Shown: positions 7,111-16,123 of the stretch, piece after piece | Layout of the letters: each line of letters starts with the position of its first letter | Numbering within the stretch: the stretch's first letter is position 1 | NCBI RefSeq assembly: GCF_029265695.1 | Contig: NZ_JAJUHW010000017.1 | Location: 1-54,679 of the forward strand | Length of the DNA stretch: 54,679 bases | Reading direction: 5' to 3' | From: Gracilinema caldarium | GTDB lineage: Bacteria > Spirochaetota > Spirochaetia > Treponematales > Breznakiellaceae | Notes under the pieces: model-generated | Seen by the model: only the letters and a program-made list of their open reading frames with translations | Databases searched by the model: none | Told to the model about the DNA's origin: nothing | Program-made: the position numbers and the translations under genes

Positions 7111-8406
7111 ATGTTTGAAAATGTTCTGGGACAAAATGCGGTTACCCAGCTTGTCTTGGATGTATCGAGCGGTACTTTGCCGCCGTCCATCTTGTTCGAA
7201 GGTCCTCCTGCTTCCGGTAAGGGGACGGCAGCCCTTGAGTTAGGCAGGGCTCTGTCTTGTCTAAGCCCCGGGGCTCCCTGGAACTGTACTTGTTCTGAAT
7301 GTGCCAAGCACAGGCAGCTTACCCATCCTGATCTCTTGCTGCTGGGAAGCCGTTCGTTTTCCGCAGAGATTGCCGCTGCTGCCGCAGCATACCTGCGGGA
7401 GCCAGAATCGGCAGCGAAGCTGCTTTTTTTTAGATCCCTCAGAAAACTCTTGGCACGCTTTAACCCTGTGTTATGGGAGGGAGAAGAAGCTCGACTGGGA
7501 AAATTTACTCCCCTTATTTCGGTTTGCAACGAAACTTTAGAAGAATTGGGAGCCCTGGAGCTAAGTCAATCAGACCGGGAAAAACTTACCTCCCAGCTCA
7601 TCAAGAATGCTTTCCAACTAGAACGGGAAGGTATTTCCGATACCATCCCCATTTTTCAAATCCGTCGAGCCGCCTATTGGGCGCGGCTTGCTCCTTTGGG
7701 GAAAAAGAAGCTTTTGGTCATCGAAAATGCGGACCGTATGCAGGATGGAGCCCGAAACGCCTTGCTTAAAATTCTCGAAGAACCTCCTGAAACAGCGCAG
7801 ATAGTACTGTGTACTACGAAAAAGGCGGCCCTGCTTCCTACTATCCGGTCGAGGCTCAGGCCCTATATGTTCGAAAAACGAAACGAACAAGCTGAACAGG
7901 ATGTCATAAGACGGGTTTTCAGAGATGGCAGCGCCCTTTCCGGTTCTGAACCGGTCAGCCTGGAAGGCTATTTAGAATCGTTTTTACCGATTCAGCCTTC
8001 GCAAATCTCAAGAGCCGCAGCGCTCTATTTTGCGACCATTGTACTTAAGGCGCAGCAGAAAAAGCTTGTTCGGAATCCCCAGATTCTCGATGACCTGCAG
8101 GCTCTGATGCAAAAATGGCAGGATGTTGAAATCCCTCAAAATATAACAGTCCGTCATAGCCTTCTTGCTTTGACCAAAGATATGGACAACTTTTCGGCTT
8201 CTTTTATCTTTACCGATTTTTTAAAAGAACTTTTGTCTATATGCGGGCATCTTCTCCGTTCTAGTCAGTCAGAACCGGATATGGTCAATTTAGTTAATAT
8301 CTGGAAGGATCAGATAAAAGAAGCGGACAATGCGGTCTCCACCTATAATCTGAACCCCTTTAGCAGCCTTGAACGGCTGTTTGTTTTAATGCTGGAAGCA
8401 ATATAA
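7111..8406 (+). CDS. holB: DNA polymerase III delta-prime/gamma-like clamp-loader subunit
   Basis: A 431-residue AAA+ protein of the clamp-loader family. Walker A is GPPASGKGT (31-39), a Zn-ribbon-like Cys set lies at 50, 59, 61 and 64, and the Walker B region LLVIENADRM (201-210) is followed by LLKILEEPP. The sensor-1 arginine-finger motif SRC is SRL here (247-249), and Walker B lacks DE, which fits delta-prime more than an ATPase gamma. About 75 extra residues (roughly 80-155) separate the Zn site from the next conserved block, longer than in the usual family. The second Cys pair is spaced C-x-C rather than C-x2-C. The sensor kinase ATG follows its stop directly. Confidence 0.82.
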   Translation: MFENVLGQNAVTQLVLDVSSGTLPPSILFEGPPASGKGTAALELGRALSCLSPGAPWNCTCSECAKHRQLTHPDLLLLGSRSFSAEIAAAAAAYLREPESAAKLLFFRSLRKLLARFNPVLWEGEEARLGKFTPLISVCNETLEELGALELSQSDREKLTSQLIKNAFQLEREGISDTIPIFQIRRAAYWARLAPLGKKKLLVIENADRMQDGARNALLKILEEPPETAQIVLCTTKKAALLPTIRSRLRPYMFEKRNEQAEQDVIRRVFRDGSALSGSEPVSLEGYLESFLPIQPSQISRAAALYFATIVLKAQQKKLVRNPQILDDLQALMQKWQDVEIPQNITVRHSLLALTKDMDNFSASFIFTDFLKELLSICGHLLRSSQSEPDMVNLVNIWKDQIKEADNAVSTYNLNPFSSLERLFVLMLEAI

Positions 8407-9624
8407 ATGAGAACCTTTATAGAACGGGCTCTTAAAAAACTGCCTAAAATGACAGCAGAACAGATAACGGATCTGCTGATCAGAACTGCCGCTGAAAACG
8501 AACGGCTTGAATCAGTTCTGGATTCTCTCGCCGAGGGCTTATTGGTTTGCGACGCTGAATACAACCTTATTTTGGTTAACAAATCCGCAGAGCGGCTGCT
8601 TCCCTTGGTGTTTCATGACCAATTAGAGCGGCCCCTCTGGTCGAGTATCGCCGATGATAGGATTGCAGAATTTCTGCACAAAACGCTTACCGATGGGGAC
8701 CGTGTTGTAGACCGAGAATTTGATATCGAAGTAAAGGGCATACAGCGTTTATTGGCGATCAGTGTACTCCCTTTGGTAAAAGACCGGCGGGTAACCGGGT
8801 CATTGGTTCATGTGGAGGACATTACCGAAAAGCGGGCAAAGGAAGCCCGGCTCAGGCGGGCAGAAAATCTTGCAAGCCTTACGACCCTAGCCGCCGGTGT
8901 TGCCCATGAAATTAAAAATCCCCTGGGTTCTATTTCTATCCACATACAACTTATTCAAAAGGCCCTGCAGGCTAGTCGTGCAGCCTGTTCTGATGATCCA
9001 GAGAATGCTCAACAAATAAGCCTGGATGCTGCTCCCTTTGATCTCCTTGAAAAATACCTTGCTGTTGTTAATGAAGAAATAGACCGGCTCAACCGTATTG
9101 TAGTGGATTTTCTCTTTGCGGTCCGTCCCATGAACATGGAATTGCGGGAAGGCAGCCTTAACAGCCTTATTCAGGAACTAGTGGATTTTGTACATTACGA
9201 ATTGGAAGAAAATCACATTACCACCCTGCTTGAACTGGACGAGAAACTTCCGCCCCTTTGTTACGATGAACGGTATATCAAACAGGCGCTGCTCAATTTA
9301 ATAAAAAACGCGATTGCAGCCATGCCAGACGGCGGACGGCTGACTATTAAAACCGAAAGCACAGGATCGGAGGTCCATATTTATATAATTGATACCGGTA
9401 TCGGTATCAGCGAAGAAAACCTTTCAAAAATATTTGAACCCTATTTTACCACGAAAGAGACCGGGTCCGGTTTGGGGCTTACCCTGGTATTTAAAATAAT
9501 AAAAGAACACCGGGGTGAAATTTCTGTAAAATCTAAAGAAGGGGAGGGCAGCACCTTTATGATTACCCTGCCTGTGCCTCAGAAAGAAACAAAATTGATT
9601 ACCTATGGGGGCTTTGAGCCATGA
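8407..9624 (+). CDS. PAS-domain sensor histidine kinase, NtrB/AtoS type
   Basis: A 405-residue soluble kinase with no transmembrane segment. An N-terminal helix is followed by a PAS domain (about 40-140), a HisKA domain with the phospho-acceptor in VAHEIKNPLG (His167), and HATPase_c with the N box (LLNLIKNAIAAM), G1 (IDTGIGIS) and G2 (GSGLGLTLVF). It should phosphorylate the sigma-54 activator encoded next, with which it overlaps by 4 bases. It resembles the AtoS/AtoC pair of T. pallidum, also found near cvpA and murG as I recall. The absence of membrane segments implies a cytoplasmic cue sensed by PAS. Confidence 0.92.
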   Translation: MRTFIERALKKLPKMTAEQITDLLIRTAAENERLESVLDSLAEGLLVCDAEYNLILVNKSAERLLPLVFHDQLERPLWSSIADDRIAEFLHKTLTDGDRVVDREFDIEVKGIQRLLAISVLPLVKDRRVTGSLVHVEDITEKRAKEARLRRAENLASLTTLAAGVAHEIKNPLGSISIHIQLIQKALQASRAACSDDPENAQQISLDAAPFDLLEKYLAVVNEEIDRLNRIVVDFLFAVRPMNMELREGSLNSLIQELVDFVHYELEENHITTLLELDEKLPPLCYDERYIKQALLNLIKNAIAAMPDGGRLTIKTESTGSEVHIYIIDTGIGISEENLSKIFEPYFTTKETGSGLGLTLVFKIIKEHRGEISVKSKEGEGSTFMITLPVPQKETKLITYGGFEP

Positions 9625-10988
9625 AATTTAAATTGCTTGTGGTGGATGACGAAAAAAATATCAGAGAGGGGCTAGCCGCGGCATTGCGGCTCGAAGGTCA
9701 CGATGTAGTAGTTGCCGCTGACGGCGACGAAGCGTATAAACGATTCCAAAAGGGCGATATTGATCTAGTCATTACGGACCTCCGCATGCCCGGCTTAAGT
9801 GGCGAAGAGCTTCTGCGGAAAATTAACACCGAAAGCCCCGGGGTCCCGGTTATTGTGCTCACCGGACATGGCACGGTGGAAACCGCCGTGGATGCCATGC
9901 GGAACGGAGCCTATGACTTTTTGACCAAACCCCTCAATTTGGACCGGCTTTCTTTGCTCGTAAAACGGGCCTTGCAAAACAGGGAGCTCATCCTCCAGCA
10001 CCGCCGTCTCGAAGAAGAACTGGAACACAATAAAACCTTTGAGATGTTTATTGGCAACAGTCCTGCCATGCGGAAAATCTTTGACACCATACGGCAGGTG
10101 GCTCCCACCAAAGCATCGGTGCTCATTACCGGCGAATCCGGCGTGGGAAAGGAGCTAGTGGCCAATGCTATTCACGAACTATCGCCCCGAAAAAATAAAC
10201 CCCTTATCAAAGTTCACTGTGCGGCCTTAGCTGCAACGCTATTAGAAAGCGAGCTCTTTGGCCACGAAAAGGGCGCTTTTACCGGCGCGGTTGGCAGAAA
10301 ACGGGGCCGCTTTGAGCTTGCTCACGAAGGCACCTTATTCCTCGATGAAATCGGGGAAATTGACCAGAATGTGCAGATAAAAATACTCCGGGTGCTGCAG
10401 GAAAAGAAATTCGAGCGGGTCGGCGGCGAAGAGACCTTGGAGGTAGATGTCCGTATAGTGGCTGCGACTAACCGGGATCTCAAGGCAGAAATAGAGAAGG
10501 GGAGCTTCCGGGAAGACCTCTATTACCGGCTCAATGTGGTCAACATTCATGTGCCGTCCCTCCGGGAACGGAAAGAAGACATCCCCCTTTTAGCAACCGC
10601 ATTTCTTAAAGAGTTTTCAAAAGAAAACGGCAAACAGATTGATGGAATTGACCCTCGGGCGCGAACAGCCCTGTACAGTTATGACTGGCCGGGGAATGTG
10701 CGTGAATTGCGGAACTGCATGGAAAGTGCTGTCGTGCTTGCCAAAGGTTCAGTTATCACTCTGGATGATTTACCACCCACGGTGAGAAAGTCCTCCGAAT
10801 CTACTTCTATACAGATTCCCCTTGGAATTTCGCTAGAGGAAGCTGAAAAAATTATTATTCGGGAAACCCTGGGAGCCCAAAAGGGCAATAAAAGCAAGAC
10901 CGCAGAGGTCTTAGGCATCGGCAGGAAAACCCTGCACAGAAAACTGGCTGAATGGGGAGATGTAAGCGGAGAAGAAGACGAAGACTAA
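9621..10988 (+). CDS. Sigma-54-dependent response regulator, NtrC/AtoC type
   Basis: A 455-residue activator with three domains: a receiver with phospho-acceptor Asp53 (ITDLRMPG), an AAA+ domain with Walker A GESGVGKE (about 171-178) and the sigma-54-contacting GAFTGA loop (218-223), and a C-terminal Fis-type HTH (NKSKTAEVLGIGRKTLHRKL, about 424-443). It uses ATP to open sigma-54 promoters after phosphorylation by the kinase upstream. The intact GAFTGA means a functional RpoN is expected in this organism. I found no convincing intergenic sigma-54 promoter in this window, so its targets lie elsewhere. Confidence 0.95.
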   Translation: MKFKLLVVDDEKNIREGLAAALRLEGHDVVVAADGDEAYKRFQKGDIDLVITDLRMPGLSGEELLRKINTESPGVPVIVLTGHGTVETAVDAMRNGAYDFLTKPLNLDRLSLLVKRALQNRELILQHRRLEEELEHNKTFEMFIGNSPAMRKIFDTIRQVAPTKASVLITGESGVGKELVANAIHELSPRKNKPLIKVHCAALAATLLESELFGHEKGAFTGAVGRKRGRFELAHEGTLFLDEIGEIDQNVQIKILRVLQEKKFERVGGEETLEVDVRIVAATNRDLKAEIEKGSFREDLYYRLNVVNIHVPSLRERKEDIPLLATAFLKEFSKENGKQIDGIDPRARTALYSYDWPGNVRELRNCMESAVVLAKGSVITLDDLPPTVRKSSESTSIQIPLGISLEEAEKIIIRETLGAQKGNKSKTAEVLGIGRKTLHRKLAEWGDVSGEEDED

Positions 10989-11049
10989 ATAATCTGCGCT
11001 TTGTTACAGAACTCGCAAATCATATGCTAAGCCAATTTAATTGGTCCCA

Positions 11050-11532
11050 TTATTCGACCTTGCCGGTTTCACGCCAGGCTTGTATTCGTTGATATGATAC
11101 GTTAATCCGTGCGGATTTTTCGGTAGCCTTTTTCATGTTGCCAGGATGTCCCGCATGACGGTCCGGATGGTGAATCTTAAGGAGCCGTTTATAGGCTGCC
11201 TTACACTCATCTTCGCTTGCGCCGAAGGGGACTCCCAATTCCTCAAAATCCTTTCGGAGAACCTCTGGAACAGTATGAGCCGCCTTTGGTTGCCTTGAAG
11301 TGTCTGTATAGGCTTGTCGTCCGGCCCTTTGCTCCGTTTCTGACCAGGAATAGGAATGTTTCTGCTGATTCTTCCCGGTATTTAAAAATTCTTCCAGTTC
11401 ATCATAGGCTGCATCAAGATCCGGATCCCCTGAGTATCGCCTGCTCTGCCGGGCCCCCAATATATCATCATCCGAGTCATCGTTCAGAAAACTCTTGAGA
11501 ACATCCCCAAGCCGGTCAAAAAATTTGTCCAT
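11050..11532 (-). CDS. J-domain protein with C-terminal J domain
   Basis: A 160-residue protein whose last 65 residues form a DnaJ-type J domain with HPD at 122-124 (LLKIHHPDRHAGHP). The first 90 residues are acidic, polar and probably disordered. It lacks the Gly/Phe, Zn-finger and substrate domains of DnaJ, so it is a specialised co-chaperone that would stimulate DnaK on an unknown client. The ATG at 11532 has a -10 box only 7 bases upstream and no Shine-Dalgarno, suggesting a leaderless message. It converges on the response-regulator gene. Confidence 0.85.
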   Translation of the reverse strand: MDKFFDRLGDVLKSFLNDDSDDDILGARQSRRYSGDPDLDAAYDELEEFLNTGKNQQKHSYSWSETEQRAGRQAYTDTSRQPKAAHTVPEVLRKDFEELGVPFGASEDECKAAYKRLLKIHHPDRHAGHPGNMKKATEKSARINVSYQRIQAWRETGKVE

Positions 11533-11539
11533 GTCTGGT

Positions 11540-11569
11540 ATTTTACTCCAAATTAGTAGATACTATCAA
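11540..11569 (-). promoter_or_regulatory. Promoter of the J-domain gene (leaderless arrangement)
   Basis: On the minus strand TTGATA (11564-11569), an 18-base spacer, TAAAAT (11540-11545), then only 7 bases to the ATG at 11532. The transcript would start at or within a base or two of the start codon. Confidence 0.5.
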
Positions 11570-11590
11570 TCAGGAACATCATATTTTCAC

Positions 11591-11620
11591 TTGAATATGA
11601 TAAATGAGATTTGATATAAT
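11591..11620 (+). promoter_or_regulatory. Promoter upstream of galM
   Basis: TTGAAT (11591-11596), an 18-base spacer and a perfect TATAAT (11615-11620), 39 bases before the galM ATG. It is divergent from the J-domain promoter and may also feed the V-ATPase operon. Confidence 0.65.
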
Positions 11621-11659
11621 CAAATCGTTCAAAAATTATAGAAATGAAGGCAGGCGGTC

Positions 11660-12691
11660 ATGAAAATTACGAAAAATACCTTCGGTGTCATTTCAAGCGG
11701 AGAATCGGTTGACCTTTATACACTCAAAGCCGGTGATTTGCAGTTTAGTTTATCAACCTATGGGGCAACCTGGGTTTCCTTATATCTGCCTTCAAAAAAA
11801 GGTATTAAAGATGATATTTTGCTTGGATATTCTACATTAACCGAATACACCCATAATCCCAGCTTTTTTGGGGTAACCGTCGGCCGCTTTGCAAATCGTA
11901 TATCCAAAGGGCGTTTTACTTTAAACGGTTCAGCCTATGGCCTGTATAAAAATGACGGTGAAAATACCCTTCACGGAGGCCGCCGCGGTTTTGACAAACG
12001 GGTCTGGAAGGCCGAAGCTTACGAAGATAAGGGCTCTGTGGCTGTCAGGTTTGAGCTTGAAAGTCCCGACGGTGAGGAGGGCTTCCCCGGCAGCGTAAAA
12101 GCGGTGGTGACCTATACATTAAACAATAACAACGAAATACATTGTGAGTACAAGGCAAAGGCAGACGCTCCAACACCCATAAACCTTACCAATCATGCCT
12201 ATCTTAATCTCAAAGGAGAGGGCTGCGGAGACATTCTATCCCATGAATTAACGCTTTACTCCAACCACATTGTAGAATCTGATGCACAGCTTATTCCCAC
12301 GGGAAATCTTGTTCCGGTAAAAGATACCCCCTTTAATTTTCTTGAGCGCAAGCCGATCGGCAAGGATCTTTCCCATGTTCCCGGCGGTTATGATCACTGT
12401 TATGTGGTCGATGGGAAATTAGGTAAAATGCGGCCCTGCGCAGAAGTATATGAAGGGCATACGGGCCGAATCATGAAAGTGTATACTACTCAGCCTGGTG
12501 TCCAGTTTTATTCTGGAAACTTCTTAAACGGAGAGCCAGGGAAATCTGGTTCCCGTTATATAAAACATGCAGGTTTTTGTCTCGAAACCCAGCACTATCC
12601 AGACAGTCCCAATAGGCCCGAATTTCCTTCCTGTATTTTCGGTCCCGACAGAAAATATCATGAAGAAGCATTATTTACTTTTGAATGGTAG
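11660..12691 (+). CDS. galM: Aldose 1-epimerase (galactose mutarotase)
   Basis: A 343-residue mutarotase that interconverts alpha and beta anomers of aldoses such as galactose or glucose in the cytoplasm. The family signatures are clear: ITLTN-type substrate loop with catalytic base/acid pair His179 (in NLTNHAYLNL) and Glu309 (in CLETQHYPD), plus the early arginine in GVTVGRFANRI and NDGENTLHGG. No signal peptide. It has its own promoter with a 39-base leader. It lies 57 bases ahead of the V-ATPase operon, which has its own candidate promoter, so co-transcription is possible but not required. Confidence 0.95.
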   Translation: MKITKNTFGVISSGESVDLYTLKAGDLQFSLSTYGATWVSLYLPSKKGIKDDILLGYSTLTEYTHNPSFFGVTVGRFANRISKGRFTLNGSAYGLYKNDGENTLHGGRRGFDKRVWKAEAYEDKGSVAVRFELESPDGEEGFPGSVKAVVTYTLNNNNEIHCEYKAKADAPTPINLTNHAYLNLKGEGCGDILSHELTLYSNHIVESDAQLIPTGNLVPVKDTPFNFLERKPIGKDLSHVPGGYDHCYVVDGKLGKMRPCAEVYEGHTGRIMKVYTTQPGVQFYSGNFLNGEPGKSGSRYIKHAGFCLETQHYPDSPNRPEFPSCIFGPDRKYHEEALFTFEW

Positions 12692-12697
12692 GAATGC

Positions 12698-12726
12698 TTG
12701 CAAAAGCCTATTCATACCGTTACACT
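12698..12726 (+). promoter_or_regulatory. Candidate promoter of the V-ATPase operon
   Basis: TTGCAA (12698-12703), a 17-base spacer and TACACT (12721-12726), in the 57-base gap after galM. The start would fall near 12733, just ahead of the GGGAGG site of the first gene. Confidence 0.4.
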
Positions 12727-12748
12727 AGAATATACAGGGAGGTTCTGT

Positions 12749-13114
12749 ATGCCAGAACGGAAGTTGCTGTTCATGAAAATACTTAAGGCCGAACTGGAAG
12801 ATTGTCTGGAAGATGTAGAGGATTTAAAAAACTTATACGAGCGGCGCCTGCTTAAAAACGATGTTACCAATTACGTTTACAATGAGAACGAGGCCCTTCT
12901 GAAGCGTGAGCTTAATGGAATTCGGAAGGCCATGGAATCTTTGGATGATATTGATATTAATACATATGAAAATGTAGATACACTTGCGGCTGCAGTGGAT
13001 GCTGTGATACAAAAGAAAGTGCTTGAATACGAAGACCCCGAAGCGGTTTACCAAATAGCTAAACGTAAACTTCTCAAGGTCTTAAGATATGTGAACGAAC
13101 GCACAAACCAATAA
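12749..13114 (+). CDS. Small helical protein, first gene of the V-ATPase operon
   Basis: A 121-residue acidic/basic, almost wholly helical protein with no signal peptide or known domain. I chose ATG 12749 because GGGAGG (12737-12742) lies 6 bases upstream; in-frame extension to 12698 would start inside the promoter. It is 14 bases upstream of subunit E and so belongs to the ATPase transcript. Its size and coiled-coil character would suit a stalk or assembly partner (for example a G/H-like peripheral-stalk protein), but this is inference from context only; I recognise no family. Confidence 0.65.
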   Translation: MPERKLLFMKILKAELEDCLEDVEDLKNLYERRLLKNDVTNYVYNENEALLKRELNGIRKAMESLDDIDINTYENVDTLAAAVDAVIQKKVLEYEDPEAVYQIAKRKLLKVLRYVNERTNQ

Positions 13115-13128
13115 CAAGAGAGGAGCCT

Positions 13129-13743
13129 ATGGATATTCAATTGCAGGAACTGATTGATAAAATAAAGAAAGACGGAGTGGAATCCGCATCGGTTCAGGCC
13201 GAAAAAATTATTCAGGATGCACAATCTGAGGCACGCAAAATCGTAGATGCTGCAAAAAAAGAAGCCGATACGATTGTAGCTGCTGCAAAACGGGATGCTG
13301 AACGGTCCGAAAAGGCTGGTATTGCCGCAATAGAACAGGCCTCCCGCAATTTGCTTCTTAGTTTCCAGTCAGAGATTCAGAAACTTTTGGATGCGGTGGT
13401 TCGGCGGGAAGTAACCGCTGCCTTTGATGATGAAGCCCTCAAGACAGCGATTCCTCAGATTATTACTGAATGGGCTCGGAAAGATAAGGATGAGCTTGCG
13501 GTATTGCTGCAGGCTGATACCTTGGCACGACTCGAAGGTTATTTTGCAAAAAAACTGTCTGCAGAACTTGCAAAGGGTGTGGAATTAAAATCCGATCGGA
13601 ATCTTGCTGCGGGCTTCCGAATTGCTTCAAAAGATGGTTCTGCTTATTATGATTTCTCCGCAGAAGCCGTAGCAGAGCTGATGTCTGCTTATCTTAATCC
13701 TCGGCTGGCTGAGCTCATTAAGTCTGTAGCAAAGGGGCTGTAA
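13129..13743 (+). CDS. atpE: V-type ATPase subunit E
   Basis: A 204-residue peripheral-stalk subunit. Residues 1-95 form a long amphipathic helix rich in Ala, Lys and Glu (IIQDAQSEARKIVDAAKKEA), and the C-terminal half is the globular E domain that contacts the catalytic head. It acts as a stator between the A3B3 head and subunit I. The gene has a strong GAGAGGAG site upstream and is followed after 3 bases by the DUF2764 gene. The typical partner subunit G/H is not recognisable in the operon. Confidence 0.9.
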   Translation: MDIQLQELIDKIKKDGVESASVQAEKIIQDAQSEARKIVDAAKKEADTIVAAAKRDAERSEKAGIAAIEQASRNLLLSFQSEIQKLLDAVVRREVTAAFDDEALKTAIPQIITEWARKDKDELAVLLQADTLARLEGYFAKKLSAELAKGVELKSDRNLAAGFRIASKDGSAYYDFSAEAVAELMSAYLNPRLAELIKSVAKGL

Positions 13744-13746
13744 ATC

Positions 13747-14352
13747 GTGGGTTCCTATTACTATCTGGTTTCACAGCTGCCTTCATTAAATTATGGTGTT
13801 TCGGCTGCTATAGAAACTAAGGATTTTGTGGACCTGTGTAAAACCTTTCTTACTCCACAAGATTTTTTCCTCCTACAATCCTGCCGATTAGATCCAGAGG
13901 GACTTCAACCGGGCAGCCTAGGACAGGGGTATCAAGAGATGCCAGAACCGCTTGGGTCCTATCTGCTTGATAATTGGAGAACATGGGAGCGAGCTTTGAG
14001 ACTGCACCTCGCACGGTTCAGACTGCAGCATTTAAAACGCGAAGGTGCTCATATTGCCGATGGACCTGCAGAACCAATGGATGCAGCCACGGTTGCTAAA
14101 AATGCAGCAGCTATGGAATCTCCTCTTGAAGCCGAACTGTTTCTGGATCGGGCCCGATGGGTAACGATTGAGAATTTGCAGGGTTTTGACTATTTCGGCC
14201 GGGATACGATCTATGCGTACTACCTTAAGCTGCAACTGATAGAACGGAAGCAGAAATTTAAGGTTGATGAAGGATTTGAAGCTTATCAGGGGCTCTATGC
14301 TTCCATTATGGATGCGGCCCAATCTAGAATATATGCGGGAGAACCGAAATGA
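13747..14352 (+). CDS. DUF2764 protein of the V-ATPase operon (subunit C/d-like candidate)
   Basis: A 201-residue protein with the DUF2764 opening YYYLVSQLPSLNYG, seen only in V-ATPase operons of spirochetes, chlamydiae and Bacteroidetes, always between subunits E and A. The start is GTG at 13747 with AAGGGG upstream; the next gene overlaps by 4 bases (ATGA). Because this operon type lacks the C/d subunit that joins the rotor shaft to the membrane ring, DUF2764 is a likely functional replacement; its tyrosine-rich helical character fits, but this is inference. Confidence 0.88.
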   Translation: MGSYYYLVSQLPSLNYGVSAAIETKDFVDLCKTFLTPQDFFLLQSCRLDPEGLQPGSLGQGYQEMPEPLGSYLLDNWRTWERALRLHLARFRLQHLKREGAHIADGPAEPMDAATVAKNAAAMESPLEAELFLDRARWVTIENLQGFDYFGRDTIYAYYLKLQLIERKQKFKVDEGFEAYQGLYASIMDAAQSRIYAGEPK

Positions 14353-16109
14353 TCGGAACTAAGGGTACAGTAGTAGCCGTTAATGGCAATATGGTCGGCG
14401 TCCGTTTTGAAGGCGTTGTGTCGATGAACGAAGTCGGCTATGTAAAGGTTCAGGATAAACGACTAAAAAGTGAAGTCATCCGTATTAGAGGTGATCTTTG
14501 CTATCTTCAGGTTTTTGAAATGACCAAAGGCATCGCGGTAGGTGACACTGTTGAATTTACCGGCGATATGCTTTCGGTAGAAGTGGGCCCGGGCCTTTTG
14601 GGGCAAGTTTTCGACGGTCTCCAGAATCCTCTTCCAAAACTGGCGGAGGAAGCGGGTTATTTCCTTGAACGGGGTATTTATCTTGATGCCCTGCCTCTGG
14701 ATGCGCAATGGGAATTTACCCCTGCGGTCCAGGTTGGCGCCATGGTTGAGCGGGGAGATACCTTGGGTACCGTACCCGAGGGTGCTTTTACTCATCAAAT
14801 CATGGTCCCCTTTAATATGTACGGCCGCTATACGGTGGCATCTATAAAACCAAAAGGAACCTACCACGTCCGGGATTCTATCGCTGAACTGGATGACGGC
14901 AAGGGAAACCGAATTCCCGTGGCCATGTCGTTCCGCTGGCCTGTTAAGCGTGCGGTGGACTGCTATGCGGAACGGCTTAAACCGGTAGAGCCCATGGTTA
15001 CCCGGGTTCGCCTCATCGATACCTTCTTTCCTGTGGCCCGTGGAGGCACCTACTGTATACCAGGTCCTTTCGGTGCAGGAAAGACGGTGCTCCAGCAGAT
15101 AACGAGCCGTCATGCAGATGTGGACGTGGTAATCATCGCCGCCTGCGGTGAACGGGCCGGCGAAGTTGTAGAAACTCTTAAAGAGTTCCCCGAACTGTTG
15201 GATCCCAAAACTGGCAGATCCCTCATGGAACGGACAATCATTATTTGTAATACCTCTTCCATGCCCGTAGCGGCCCGTGAAGCTTCCGTATACACCGCGG
15301 TTACCCTGGCAGAATATTACCGGCAGATGGGGCTCCATGTATTGCTTCTGGCAGATTCAACAAGCCGCTGGGCACAGGCCATGCGCGAAATGTCGGGCCG
15401 GTTGGAGGAAATCCCCGGAGAAGAGGCCTTCCCCGCATATCTAGAATCGGTAATTGCCGCCTTCTATGAACGGGCAGGCATTGTGCGGCTCAAGGATGGC
15501 CGCACCGGTTCGGTAACCATCGGCGGTACCGTATCTCCCGCGGGCGGTAACTTCGAAGAGCCAGTTACCCAGGCAACCTTAAAGGTCGTCGGCGCCTTCC
15601 ATGGTCTTTCCCGCGAACGGTCAGACGCTCGCAAGTACCCTGCTATTCATCCGCTTGATTCGTGGTCAAAATACAAAGGTATTATCGATGGACAGAAGGT
15701 AGCCTATGCACATAAGTTCATGTCCCGGGGCAGTGAAGTAGAACAGATGATGAAAGTTGTCGGCGAGGAAGGAACCAGTCTGGATGACTTTATTATCTAC
15801 CTTAAGGGTAATTTCCTTGACTCAGTTTACTTCCAGCAAAACTCCTTTGATGCTGTCGATGCTGCGGTCAGCCCTGAACGGCAGAAACACGTATTCTCCA
15901 TACTGCTTACAATTCTTGCTTCCCAGTTCAAATTTAAGGACAAGGAAGATGCCCGCAGCTGGTTCAACCGGCTCAGGCAAAAATTCTTGGACTACAATGG
16001 ATCGGAATGGAAGAGCGAGCGCTTTGCAACGCTGGAAAAAGAAATACTCGAAGCAGTTTCCGAACGCTCCGCGGGTCTTGATAAAAACGCGGAAAAGATT
16101 CTTGCATAG
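14349..16109 (+). CDS. atpA: V-type ATPase catalytic subunit A
   Basis: A 586-residue catalytic subunit that binds and turns over ATP in the A3B3 head. The P-loop GPFGAGKT lies near 238-246, the catalytic glutamate lies in CGERAGEV, and the non-homologous region typical of A subunits is present before the P-loop. Motifs [13 protein letters not shown] and [16 protein letters not shown] are intact. It overlaps DUF2764 (ATGA) and is 14 bases upstream of subunit B, with GGAG before the next start. There is no sign of an intein or truncation. Confidence 0.98.
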   Translation: MIGTKGTVVAVNGNMVGVRFEGVVSMNEVGYVKVQDKRLKSEVIRIRGDLCYLQVFEMTKGIAVGDTVEFTGDMLSVEVGPGLLGQVFDGLQNPLPKLAEEAGYFLERGIYLDALPLDAQWEFTPAVQVGAMVERGDTLGTVPEGAFTHQIMVPFNMYGRYTVASIKPKGTYHVRDSIAELDDGKGNRIPVAMSFRWPVKRAVDCYAERLKPVEPMVTRVRLIDTFFPVARGGTYCIPGPFGAGKTVLQQITSRHADVDVVIIAACGERAGEVVETLKEFPELLDPKTGRSLMERTIIICNTSSMPVAAREASVYTAVTLAEYYRQMGLHVLLLADSTSRWAQAMREMSGRLEEIPGEEAFPAYLESVIAAFYERAGIVRLKDGRTGSVTIGGTVSPAGGNFEEPVTQATLKVVGAFHGLSRERSDARKYPAIHPLDSWSKYKGIIDGQKVAYAHKFMSRGSEVEQMMKVVGEEGTSLDDFIIYLKGNFLDSVYFQQNSFDAVDAAVSPERQKHVFSILLTILASQFKFKDKEDARSWFNRLRQKFLDYNGSEWKSERFATLEKEILEAVSERSAGLDKNAEKILA

Positions 16110-16123
16110 GACGGAGTGGCGAA

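Noticed and set aside
14463-15338. A 291-codon open frame on the minus strand inside the V-ATPase A gene
   Set aside because: It is antisense to a strongly conserved catalytic gene, has no Shine-Dalgarno or domain, and arises from codon bias on the other strand.
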